DNA of 64,000 nt from JAQIBY01 sp051747965 (GTDB taxonomy: Bacteria; Bacteroidota; Bacteroidia; Bacteroidales; ML635J-15), in assembly GCA_051747965.1 (NCBI GenBank), contig JBNJGS010000007.1, positions 1 to 64,000 of the forward strand. The letters run 5' to 3'. How positions within the stretch are numbered: position 1 is the first letter of the stretch; every line of letters starts with the position of its first letter. The position numbers were made by a program, and so were the translations under genes. The notes under the pieces were generated by a model, which saw only the letters and a list, made by a program, of their open reading frames with translations, ran no database searches and was not told the origin of the DNA. This document shows positions 25,925 through 34,418 of the stretch, piece by piece.

Positions 25925-26661
25925 ATGAGCATCAGTTGGGTTATAATCAGGTTAAATATCAATACAAGCACGATGCTTGCCACAACTGCTCTGGTACTGC
26001 TTTTCCCTACTTCAAGTGCTCCCCCGGAAGTAAAAAAACCGTAATATGCCGAAACGGTGGTGATGATAAAAGCATAGAATATCATCTTCACAAGAGAATA
26101 GAGAATATAATAGGGTTTAAAGAATAAATGCAAGCCATCAATATAATCATGCAGGGAAACTACACCGGTCAATAGAGCCACACCCAGTCCACCGGCAATA
26201 CCAAGGATATTTGAAACCATGGTAAGCAGAGGAAAAAACAAGAGTGCACCAATGAGTTTGGGCAAGATAAGATAGGAGGCTGAATTCACACCCATAATTT
26301 CCAGCGCATCCACCTGTTCTGTAATCTGCATTGTACCAATTTCAGATGCAATATTCGAACCCACTTTTCCGGCAAGAATCAAACAAATGATTGTGGAAGA
26401 AAACTCCAGGATCATGGTATCCCGTACAGTAAGGCCGACAAGATAATTGGGAATTAGCGGGTGTACAAAATTAATTCCCACCTGCAGTGTAAGCACCGCA
26501 CCCATAAAAACAGATACGATGGCAACAATTCCCAGGGAGTCAAGGCCAATATACAGCAATTCCCTGAAGCTCTGACGTCTGTACATAGAGGCTTTTTCCG
26601 GCCGGGCGAACACCTTCCGCATCAAAGCCATATAGCGTCCGAAATGATAAAACAGCTTCAT
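25921..26661 (-). CDS. mlaE: MlaE-type lipid ABC transporter permease
   Basis: A 246-residue inner-membrane protein with five or six hydrophobic segments. Family motifs: LTVRDTMILEFSSTIICLILAGKVGSNIASEIGTMQITEQVDALEIMGVNS, in which GKVGSNIASEIGTM is the MlaE hallmark, then a helix pair ending with KMIFYAFIITTVSAYYGFF. It pairs with the MlaF-like ATPase next door and heads the seven-gene operon. A TAACTTTG on the minus strand at 26667-26674 looks like a -7 element but is so close to the start that a leaderless message would be needed; that is unproven. Confidence 0.94.
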   Translation of the reverse strand: MKLFYHFGRYMALMRKVFARPEKASMYRRQSFRELLYIGLDSLGIVAIVSVFMGAVLTLQVGINFVHPLIPNYLVGLTVRDTMILEFSSTIICLILAGKVGSNIASEIGTMQITEQVDALEIMGVNSASYLILPKLIGALLFFPLLTMVSNILGIAGGLGVALLTGVVSLHDYIDGLHLFFKPYYILYSLVKMIFYAFIITTVSAYYGFFTSGGALEVGKSSTRAVVASIVLVLIFNLIITQLMLI

Positions 26662-26866
26662 ACGTACAAAGTTAACAAAAGCTGGAAATAAATAATATTT
26701 GTTTTCTTATCAGTAAGAAAATTGAAACATAAAAGCAATCAAGTGGTCCACACAGGCACCGGCATATGTTATACATCACATTTTTTATGATTCAGGCATA
26801 TTGTACGCTTCAGGTTTCACGAGCTGGAATATTTTTTATTATTTTAAGGTTCTAATTCTACTGTAT

Positions 26867-27955
26867 ATGAAAAACATGAATTATTGTGTAATAATGGCCG
26901 GAGGCATCGGGAGCCGTTTCTGGCCCGTGAGCACAAGTAAAGTTCCCAAACAGTTCATTGACATCCTGGGTGTTGGCAAAAGTTTACTACAGCTAACCTT
27001 TGACAGATTCAGAGATCTGATACCACAGGAGAACATAATTATTGTGACCAGCCAGCAATACAAAGACCTTGTCATAAAGCAACTTCCTGGTCTGCCGGAA
27101 GAAAACATCCTGACAGAGCCAATGCGCAGAAACACAGCACCATGTATCAGTTATGCCAATCATGTCATCCAATCCCGTACACCCCGGGCCAATGTTGTGG
27201 TTACCCCTGCAGACCATTTAATTATAGATGAAAGAGCTTTCACAAAAAACATCAGCGAGGGTCTGGATTTTGTCAATAACAGAAATGTGCTGCTTACCAT
27301 AGGCATAAAACCCACCCGTCCGGATACAGGATACGGCTACATTCAGCTACATAAAAAATCTACATTTGATGAGCGTTTTAATATTGTCAAAACGTTTACA
27401 GAGAAACCAAATCAGGAACTTGCGGAATTTTTTGTGGAGAGTGGAGAGTTTCTCTGGAATGCCGGTATATTTATCTGGTCATTGTCCAGCATCAATAAGG
27501 CAATGAATGAGCATCTTCCGGAGATACACAATCTTTTTACCGAAGGGAAAGATATTTTTGGGACAGAAGATGAATCTGATTTTATCAATGAGGTTTACAC
27601 GGAGTGCAAAAACATATCGATTGACTATGGTGTCATGGAAAAGGCCAAAAATGTGTATACTCTCTGTGCCGATTTCGGCTGGTCCGACCTTGGAACATGG
27701 AAGAGCCTGTACGAGAACAGCAACAAAGATGAAACACATAATGTCATCACAGGCAGCAAGCATGTCATTACCAACAACACCCACGGTTGCCTGATTCATA
27801 CCAGGGCAGACAAGCTGGCCGTGATCAACAATATGGAGAATTATATCATTGTTGACTCAGGCGATGCCCTCCTGATTAACCGCTTTGAAGACGAGCAGGA
27901 AATTAAGGAAATTGTTACTGAGATAAAACGGCGTTATGGTGAGGATAAAGCCTGA
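26867..27955 (+). CDS. manC: mannose-1-phosphate guanylyltransferase
   Basis: A 362-residue nucleotidyltransferase making GDP-mannose from mannose-1-phosphate and GTP, for glycan and lipopolysaccharide synthesis. Conserved features are VIMAGGIGSRFWPVS (the nucleotide-binding loop, about 9-23), VPKQFIDILG, RRNTAPCI, VTPADHLI, the substrate motif FTEKPN and GVMEKAKNV. It lacks the C-terminal isomerase domain of bifunctional ManC/AlgA, as usual in Bacteroidota. Start at ATG 26867 (or 26876, three codons on); the frame is open from an earlier TTG but that extension is unlike the family. It ends at the terminator at 27975-28012. Confidence 0.94.
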   Translation: MKNMNYCVIMAGGIGSRFWPVSTSKVPKQFIDILGVGKSLLQLTFDRFRDLIPQENIIIVTSQQYKDLVIKQLPGLPEENILTEPMRRNTAPCISYANHVIQSRTPRANVVVTPADHLIIDERAFTKNISEGLDFVNNRNVLLTIGIKPTRPDTGYGYIQLHKKSTFDERFNIVKTFTEKPNQELAEFFVESGEFLWNAGIFIWSLSSINKAMNEHLPEIHNLFTEGKDIFGTEDESDFINEVYTECKNISIDYGVMEKAKNVYTLCADFGWSDLGTWKSLYENSNKDETHNVITGSKHVITNNTHGCLIHTRADKLAVINNMENYIIVDSGDALLINRFEDEQEIKEIVTEIKRRYGEDKA

Positions 27956-27974
27956 ATATTCTGATTTCTCATCA

Positions 27975-28012
27975 CAAAAAAAAACCGCACATTCACATGT
28001 ACGGTTTTTTTT
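27975..28012. terminator. bidirectional terminator between convergent genes
   Basis: A stem of seven pairs (27981-27987 with 28002-28008) continues after one mismatch with four more pairs; it is flanked by a run of A on the left and eight T on the right. It serves the guanylyltransferase gene on the plus strand and the gldN operon on the minus strand. Confidence 0.88.
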
Positions 28013-28032
28013 ATTTCATATGCGACAAAACA

Positions 28033-28941
28033 TTAATATTCCCACAAATCGTGTTCGTACCTGAAGAGCTCTTCTTCAATACGTTTTCCTTCATGCATTG
28101 CATCAATACCCAGGAGGTAGTCCCGGATAAATCTGTTGTCATAAACGTTGCTTTCCAGAATGACATATGATTCAAATCTTCTTTTAAAGAAGATATCATC
28201 AAAAGTTCTGCGTTCTGAATCGTTGAGGGTATTAAACACTTCATATTTGGCAAAGAGGTCTCTGTAATGCGGGAAATAAATCCAGAACAATCTCCTTGTA
28301 AAATTTTCACCACGGAGGTTGGTATACGTAGCTACCGGAGCCATGGCAATAATTCTCACGTCCATAACTGAACGTTGTTTGTCAAAGAACCATTCTTCCC
28401 ACAGTATCACAGATTTAACATCCCTTTTATTGATTGTTCTCTGTCTTGTGACATTGACCAATTCACCTGTAATGGTATCCCTTATTTGCGCCTCTTCAGA
28501 ATAGGTAAGCACTTCTTTCCTAGCAGTAGTATCATCCAGGGGAATTGGTTTTTTGTACCAATTCGTAAAATCATTGGGATCAAAGGTAAATATTGGTTTT
28601 CTCTGATTTTCAGAAGGGCTCAGTGCACCAATATCATACATCAAATAAGTAAGATTCACGCGTTGTCTGTCAGGTTGTTTGCCTGCAGGGTAATCCATAG
28701 GCTGCAAGGGAAAATACAGGACATGATTGATTTTTTCATCCAGATCAATTTTGCGCAGAATCTTTTTTGAATACATCGCATCTGCTTCCCGGACATGCTG
28801 ATAAGGGACAGGTTCACGCTTGGGAACATGTTCTCTGACGAAAGCTCCATCGAGTATATCAGTTTCCTGTGCATTAACATTCAGGCCGAGGCCGGATGCT
28901 AAGAGTAATGCGATAAGGAGAAAAATGCTTTGTCGTTTCAT
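28033..28941 (-). CDS. gldN: gliding motility / T9SS protein GldN (PorN)
   Basis: A 302-residue periplasmic protein with a signal peptide ending VNAQ at about residue 25. GldN forms the large periplasmic ring of the type IX secretion system together with the lipoprotein GldK. Typical blocks are KILRKIDLDEKINHVLYFPL, FDPNDFTNWYKKPIPLDD, SVILWEEWFFDKQRSVMDVRI and FWIYFPHYRDLFAKYEVFN. Slightly shorter than flavobacterial GldN. It is the last gene of the operon porP-gldK-gldL-gldM-gldN, one base after the stop of gldM, and is followed by a terminator. Confidence 0.96.
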   Translation of the reverse strand: MKRQSIFLLIALLLASGLGLNVNAQETDILDGAFVREHVPKREPVPYQHVREADAMYSKKILRKIDLDEKINHVLYFPLQPMDYPAGKQPDRQRVNLTYLMYDIGALSPSENQRKPIFTFDPNDFTNWYKKPIPLDDTTARKEVLTYSEEAQIRDTITGELVNVTRQRTINKRDVKSVILWEEWFFDKQRSVMDVRIIAMAPVATYTNLRGENFTRRLFWIYFPHYRDLFAKYEVFNTLNDSERRTFDDIFFKRRFESYVILESNVYDNRFIRDYLLGIDAMHEGKRIEEELFRYEHDLWEY

Positions 28942-28942
28942 A

Positions 28943-30574
28943 TTATTTGAGTTCTAAAGTTATCGGAGCTGTTTGGCGTACGCCTGATGGTCCTTTCACT
29001 TTTATTGATTCAAAGTTAATCTGGGTACCACGACCCAGGGCCTGCAGTGCTTGTTTGGCTTCTGCATTCAGGCGGTTTCCGTTTACCTGAATTCTGGCTT
29101 TCTGACCGCGTACTTTGTATGCAAAGCTAAAGCTAACAACATCAAAACGAACTTTGAAGGGGAAAAATTGTGAACCCAGGTCAGCCATCAGTATACCATC
29201 CATCAGGTCATCTTTGTAAACGGGACCTTCGTTTTGTGTTCCGTTAAGCTTGGCAAGCGGTGTAGGTACATTCAACACCCTGAACTTTTTGGTTCCGAGG
29301 TTTTGTTTGCCACCGTCATCTGTTTCAACTGAAACTGAAATGCTGACTTCTCTTGCTGTAGGACTGGTAATGCGAGCTACGTAAGCATCTCCTCTGGGGA
29401 CAAGTCTTCCACCACCGGACATAAAAGCCGAAACTTTTTCTTTTGGATAACCTGCCACGGATACTTCCACGGGATTATCAATACCTCTGTAAAACACATT
29501 CAGGCCTGAGGGTGAAATGGCAAAACCGGTTTCACCAACCAGATATTCGGACTCGAAAGGCAATTTGATCACGCCGGTTTTTGAGTTCCACTCAATAAAT
29601 CCACCAAAAGATTTGGCACCAACATTCTGGATATTTTCCAGGGTGTATATACCTTTTCCTTCTTCAATAGGCATGGTGTCATAATCCACACCCATCTGTC
29701 CGCGCATCTCGTATTCATTGTTTTCAGCGTCAACTGTATCAAAATACGGATAACTTGTGCTATAATAAACAGTTGGTTTCATACTGGTATCTCTGGCAGC
29801 AATAAAAACTTCGGCATGATAATCACCGCCTTTGACCACGTATGAGCTTTTCGCATTTACAATTGCGTCAACATCATTTATGGTAATATCAAGTTCATCC
29901 ACACCGACGATGAGTCGTTCAACCATATCGGCTTCGGTATTACGCACATCAGACTGGAGTTTTGTCATCATAGCGACTGATCCGACCAGAGGCATCGCAA
30001 GGAACAATTTCTGTTCCCATGTTCTTTTTTCCTCAGGATTGGAAAAATCATCTTCTGTTGACAAACTGGAAGTAATGCTGCTATACAAGGAAGAAGAGGT
30101 GTCCTCGACATGAGTCAGGAGCAGTTCTCTGTACTGGTTCACCCACATTTTCAGGCTGTCCCCCTTCTGAGGCCCGCCATCACTGAGCATGATTTCCGGT
30201 GCAGCATTCACATCATCTTTCTTTTTAATATGTTCAACAGACTTATATTCACCATCAGATTTAATGATGAGTTCTCTTTTCAGTCTTTCAATATTTTTAA
30301 CCAATTCATTGCTATTTTCTCTAATTTCCATAGCCTTGTTATACACACCCTGATATTTTTCGGGCTGAACTTCCTTGAGTCCTTCCAGCTTTCCGTAGAG
30401 CGTGGTGGTTTTATCATGAAAGTTTTCTGTAGTCTGCGCAAGGCTATCATTAACGAGTACAAAAGCATTGACAATCTCTCCTGACACATTGAGTGCGAGC
30501 AATGCGGTATAGAAGAGGTACATCATACCAATCATCTTTTGTCTCGGGGTTTCTGGACAATTTGCGGTTCCCAT
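28943..30574 (-). CDS. gldM: gliding motility / T9SS motor protein GldM (PorM)
   Basis: A 543-residue protein with one N-terminal membrane helix (about 14-33, MIGMMYLFYTALLALNVSG) and a long periplasmic part made of four domains: a helical bundle first, then beta-rich domains (the last containing FFPFKVRFDVVSFSFAYKV). GldM and GldL form the proton-driven rotary motor that powers T9SS secretion and gliding. Length agrees with the family (about 510-540). It lies between gldL and gldN. Confidence 0.96.
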   Translation of the reverse strand: MGTANCPETPRQKMIGMMYLFYTALLALNVSGEIVNAFVLVNDSLAQTTENFHDKTTTLYGKLEGLKEVQPEKYQGVYNKAMEIRENSNELVKNIERLKRELIIKSDGEYKSVEHIKKKDDVNAAPEIMLSDGGPQKGDSLKMWVNQYRELLLTHVEDTSSSLYSSITSSLSTEDDFSNPEEKRTWEQKLFLAMPLVGSVAMMTKLQSDVRNTEADMVERLIVGVDELDITINDVDAIVNAKSSYVVKGGDYHAEVFIAARDTSMKPTVYYSTSYPYFDTVDAENNEYEMRGQMGVDYDTMPIEEGKGIYTLENIQNVGAKSFGGFIEWNSKTGVIKLPFESEYLVGETGFAISPSGLNVFYRGIDNPVEVSVAGYPKEKVSAFMSGGGRLVPRGDAYVARITSPTAREVSISVSVETDDGGKQNLGTKKFRVLNVPTPLAKLNGTQNEGPVYKDDLMDGILMADLGSQFFPFKVRFDVVSFSFAYKVRGQKARIQVNGNRLNAEAKQALQALGRGTQINFESIKVKGPSGVRQTAPITLELK

Positions 30575-30606
30575 AATTACATATTTTCAAATTACAACTT
30601 AAAAAA

Positions 30607-31533
30607 TTAGTCTTTCTTCACTGTCATGGCTGAGAGCATGTTACCATACACTGTATTCAATGCTGACAGATTTGAACCAAGCCGGGAGACTTCATCGCGG
30701 AAACGTTTTGTGTCATCCACGGTGTTTTCAAGGTTTTCCATAACCTCATTCAGTCCGCCGTAAAGTTCTTTAGATTTTTCAAGTTGTTCATTTGTACCTT
30801 TAAGCTGTAATTCATAAGCAGCATTCAAGGCAGTCAAATTTTTGGTCATATTTTCAAGTTGCTCACCATAACTGTTAGTAGAGCCGGTTGTTTTCTTGAA
30901 TTCTTCATTCATTGACTCCGTGAGATTACGGTAAGATTCGGCAAGATCTTTGCCACTTTCGCCTACCATATCAGCAGATTCATTGTAAGTTGATGACAAT
31001 TTTTCTGCAGATTGGTTGAGTTTTTGTGCTGATGAGCCATAGTTATCAGCAAATTCGTTTACTTTTTCAGAAGCTTTTTCAAAGTTGGCAACATAGTTAT
31101 TTGTTGCGGCGGTAGCATCTGAAACATCCTGAAGCTTTTCAGCTGTTGAGCTCATTTTGTGCAATCCGTCTCCCAGTTTCTCAAAGAGTTCAGGTGAGAT
31201 TTCTGCACTTTCAATCATCGCATCAAAGCGTTCAAGAGCAGTTTTCTTGGATTGTACCGCTGATTTTTTATCATCTGCATCAATGGCTTCATCAATACCG
31301 GCAAGTTCCGGATAGACAATACTCCAGTCATACTCTTCATGTGGTGGTTCGAAAGCCGAGAGGAAGAAAATCAAAGCCTCAGTTGTCAAACCAATAATAA
31401 GCATTACACTGGCTCCTGGATAGTGCTCAATTTTGAACAATGCACCCAGTAATACGATGGCTGCACCCCACCCGTAAATAAAGCCCATTACTTTCTGGTA
31501 CTTTTTACTTCTAACTAATTCGGAAAAATTCAT
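30607..31533 (-). CDS. gldL: gliding motility / T9SS motor protein GldL (PorL)
   Basis: A 308-residue inner-membrane protein with two membrane helices (about 16-35 and 41-61; YGWGAAIVLLGALFKIEHYPGAS lies across the first and the loop). The glutamate in KIEHYPG is the conserved charged residue within the membrane, thought to carry protons. A long cytoplasmic C-terminal part (about 130-300) is rich in coiled-coil heptads. Its length matches PorL of Porphyromonas (about 309) rather than the short flavobacterial GldL. Second-last motor gene in the operon, before gldM. Confidence 0.95.
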   Translation of the reverse strand: MNFSELVRSKKYQKVMGFIYGWGAAIVLLGALFKIEHYPGASVMLIIGLTTEALIFFLSAFEPPHEEYDWSIVYPELAGIDEAIDADDKKSAVQSKKTALERFDAMIESAEISPELFEKLGDGLHKMSSTAEKLQDVSDATAATNNYVANFEKASEKVNEFADNYGSSAQKLNQSAEKLSSTYNESADMVGESGKDLAESYRNLTESMNEEFKKTTGSTNSYGEQLENMTKNLTALNAAYELQLKGTNEQLEKSKELYGGLNEVMENLENTVDDTKRFRDEVSRLGSNLSALNTVYGNMLSAMTVKKD

Positions 31534-31567
31534 AGTTGCGATGTTTTTTTTGTTAATCCTCTATTTA

Positions 31568-33127
31568 TTAATAAACCTGTGAATAAGATCCTCCGTCATC
31601 ACGGTGTCGTCCCAGATAAGTACGAACATTACGGAATCCGATATATGATTTTGCGGAATCCTGATATTCATACGTTCTTGTACCGTTTTGCATATAATAA
31701 GCCACATCTTTCCAGCTTCCGCCCCGGACAACTTTTCTTTTCATGTTTGGCGGATCATCGGGATGTGCATAATATTGGTAATCAGGATTCAGATCATGTG
31801 TAAATCTGTATGCTGATTCATCATAAGCATTTCTTGTCCATTCAGCGACATTACCGGCCATGTCATACAGTCCGTATTCATTGGGGTCATAAGTTGCCAC
31901 CATGAGTGACTGAACACCACCATCATCATAATAGTTTCCGCGCATGGGTTTAAAGTTGGCAATAAAACAGCCGCTGTAATTTCTTGTATAAGGACCTCCC
32001 CATGGGTACATTGACAGATCAAGTCCACCGCGGGCAGCATATTCCCATTCGGATTCTGTGGGAAGTCTGTACTGGTTCACATAATAATCTCTGGTATCTT
32101 TTTGATATCCGTTTTTCAGCATTGATCTCCATTTGGAGAAAGCCACGGCTTGTTTCCAGCTTACACCTACCACGGGATAATAGTCATAAGCGGGATGCCA
32201 GAAATACATTTCTGTCATCGGCTCGTTATAGGAGTAAGTATAGTCACTCATCCAGCATAAAGTATCCGGGTAAACCGGTGTACGCTCATGCATGATAAAA
32301 TCAAACTGGCTGGTGACTTCTCTGTCTTCAAAGTCTTCCCATTCCCGTCTGTTTTTCAGTTCTTCTCTGTCTTTGATTGTACCTTCGTACTCTTCGGTTT
32401 CGGGGTTCCAGTGTCTGCCAACCCGCAGTCCTGCATCTTCTTCACGATCAAAAGAGCGGTCAACTCCCTGCTCGACCTGTCTTCCATCTTCCCTGTAATT
32501 ATGCTTTTTGGCGGCCTGTTTCAGGTCCACCCAAAAATATTCATAGTACAAATTGTTTGTATTGAGATCGATTCGTCTCATGAAGTGATAGACCTCTGGT
32601 GGTGGCTTGAGATAAATTTCACTGTTTTCAAGCAGTGCAGCCTTGATTGTTGGGTCTCCGTAATCGACTCTGGACTGCCAGTCCAGCAAACGGTAACCAT
32701 CGAAGTTGTAAGAATCATATCCGATTGCTTCTAACACCAGAGCATTGGGATCGCTCTCATCTACAGCTTTGAAAAAATCTCTACCTTCCGAGTCGTAGTT
32801 TTCCGGAGGGTTTTCAGCAAGCACTGTCATCGCCATTGAATCCCTGACCCAATAGACAAACTGCCGGTACTCACTGTTGGTGATTTCGGTTTCGTCCATC
32901 CAAAATCCTTGCATGGTAACGGTTTTGGAGGTTGCGGTCATTGAATTCGGTACATCCTCGTCACTTGGTCCCATGTTGTATGATCCGGGAGGGACAAACA
33001 ACATACCATAAGGATCTGGTGTGTACCACGATTTACGGTCTACGCCTACAAGATCACCACTTCCATAATAGCCGCAGCTGGTGAGGATAATGGTTAGAAT
33101 CAGGCTTATGAACAACAATTTCTTCAT
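31568..33127 (-). CDS. gldK: gliding motility / T9SS lipoprotein GldK (PorK)
   Basis: A 519-residue outer-membrane lipoprotein (lipobox LTSC, Cys18) with a formylglycine-generating-enzyme-like domain from about residue 40 to 510. Signature stretches: MLFVPPGSYNMGP, GFWMDETEITNSEYRQFV, PVVGVSWKQAVAFSKWRS, YRLPTESEWEYAARGG, NVAEWTRNAYD and VVRGGSWKD. It makes the periplasmic ring with GldN. GldK uses this fold as a scaffold; enzymatic activity is not expected. It follows the PorP gene by 34 bases. Confidence 0.96.
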   Translation of the reverse strand: MKKLLFISLILTIILTSCGYYGSGDLVGVDRKSWYTPDPYGMLFVPPGSYNMGPSDEDVPNSMTATSKTVTMQGFWMDETEITNSEYRQFVYWVRDSMAMTVLAENPPENYDSEGRDFFKAVDESDPNALVLEAIGYDSYNFDGYRLLDWQSRVDYGDPTIKAALLENSEIYLKPPPEVYHFMRRIDLNTNNLYYEYFWVDLKQAAKKHNYREDGRQVEQGVDRSFDREEDAGLRVGRHWNPETEEYEGTIKDREELKNRREWEDFEDREVTSQFDFIMHERTPVYPDTLCWMSDYTYSYNEPMTEMYFWHPAYDYYPVVGVSWKQAVAFSKWRSMLKNGYQKDTRDYYVNQYRLPTESEWEYAARGGLDLSMYPWGGPYTRNYSGCFIANFKPMRGNYYDDGGVQSLMVATYDPNEYGLYDMAGNVAEWTRNAYDESAYRFTHDLNPDYQYYAHPDDPPNMKRKVVRGGSWKDVAYYMQNGTRTYEYQDSAKSYIGFRNVRTYLGRHRDDGGSYSQVY

Positions 33128-33161
33128 AATATATGGTATTAGTAAGCTTCTACAAATTAAA

Positions 33162-34109
33162 TTACAATCTTCTTACACTGCGATAACGACCTGGTGTGCT
33201 GCTAAAGTCTGCATTGAAACAATAACGAAGCACAAGCTCGTGTGAACCACTGGTGAAAGATGCTATATCACTTAAAATAACGTCATAACTATAACCTACA
33301 CTTATTCCGTTCATGAGGTGGATACCAACCATTGGCACCACAGCATCACTGTACCTGTATGTAACGCCTCCCCAGAACTTTTTATTATAAATGAACTGTC
33401 CGTTCACGCTAAACTGCAAAGCAGACATATCGGTTTGAACGACAATTGATGGTTTAACTTCAAAACTCGGATCGGGCAACTGATAAATATATCCACTGAC
33501 AATATAATAGTGTCTTGCCAGTTTTGGTTGGTGATCATCATTTGCATTGAACTTGAATTTTGGTTCCAGCAGGTGCAATGCAGATACTCCGGCATAAAAA
33601 TTATCGTACCTGTAGTATGCACCAAATCCTGCATCAAAAGCCATTTTGCTGTCCATATGAGGGATAGCGGGGTCTATATATACAGGATCACCACCAAGGG
33701 AACCGGGGGAAACCCAGTCTCCGTCGAGGGATTTATTAACAAGCCCAAGACTCAGCCCCAGGCTCAGGGTTCCTGTAGTCAGAGGCAACCTGTAAGCATA
33801 GTTGGCATACAGGTTAAGATTTTTTTCGAACCCTATGCTTTCCTGCATTACATTCAGGCCCACACCACTGCTGATCGCAGGCAAGGGCATGTCAGCACTA
33901 AAGACTGTTGTTTGTGGTCTGCCATCCCCAAATCCGGTCCATTGCTGGCGGTGCACTGAAGTAATACAGATTGCTTCGTTGCTTCCGGCATAGGCAGGAT
34001 TATAACTCAGGGTATTAAAGTTAAATAAACTAAAGTGCGAATCGCTCTGAGCAAGTCCAATACCTGCTGTAGCTCCCACTAATAAAACCGCTAAAATTAT
34101 ACGCCTCAT
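33162..34109 (-). CDS. porP: PorP/SprF-family T9SS outer-membrane protein
   Basis: A 315-residue outer-membrane beta-barrel protein with signal peptide (MRRIILAVLLVGATAGIGLAQ; ATG at 34109 preferred over an upstream TTG). Family hallmarks are the N-terminal FSLFNFNTLSYNPAYAGSNEAI with VHRQQWTGFGDGRPQTTVFSADMPL, and the final strands SHELVLRYCFN. PorP/SprF proteins bind the motor GldM and help secretion of cargo with type B C-terminal domains such as the 1519-residue protein at 6652. First gene of the T9SS core operon; the 309 bases upstream should hold its promoter. Confidence 0.95.
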   Translation of the reverse strand: MRRIILAVLLVGATAGIGLAQSDSHFSLFNFNTLSYNPAYAGSNEAICITSVHRQQWTGFGDGRPQTTVFSADMPLPAISSGVGLNVMQESIGFEKNLNLYANYAYRLPLTTGTLSLGLSLGLVNKSLDGDWVSPGSLGGDPVYIDPAIPHMDSKMAFDAGFGAYYRYDNFYAGVSALHLLEPKFKFNANDDHQPKLARHYYIVSGYIYQLPDPSFEVKPSIVVQTDMSALQFSVNGQFIYNKKFWGGVTYRYSDAVVPMVGIHLMNGISVGYSYDVILSDIASFTSGSHELVLRYCFNADFSSTPGRYRSVRRL

Positions 34110-34418
34110 ATCTAATATATTATTCAATAGCTCTTTTATTCAGGCTCGAAATGGTAAAATAAGTAAAAAAATCACACAATTTCAAACTTTATTAACAATT
34201 TTCGGTTAATAAGTTAAAAATTGTTAATAAACTCACTTCTCATTCCGAACCATTTTTTAAACATCAGCGAAAAATACAACATTTTTTTACTTTAAACAAA
34301 ATCTATGAAAAAAAATAGCACATCTGATGAAAAAAAAATCACGCTTCATTCCACATAAATTAACGCCGACAAGGTAACCATTATTATTAAAGTGCGCAAA
34401 ACAAACCATCTGTCCGGA
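34110..34418. other. AT-rich gap upstream of the T9SS operon
   Basis: 309 bases without a gene, between the porP start and the topA stop (both minus strand). Strongly AT-rich with many A and T runs. It should contain the promoter of porP-gldKLMN and the end of the topA transcript, but I see no exact TAnnTTTG element and no hairpin followed by T, so neither could be placed. Confidence 0.6.

Noticed and set aside
26662..26680. TAACTTTG as promoter of the mlaE operon
   Set aside because: It ends only 6 bases before the start codon and has no -33 box; would need a leaderless message, so not listed as a feature.
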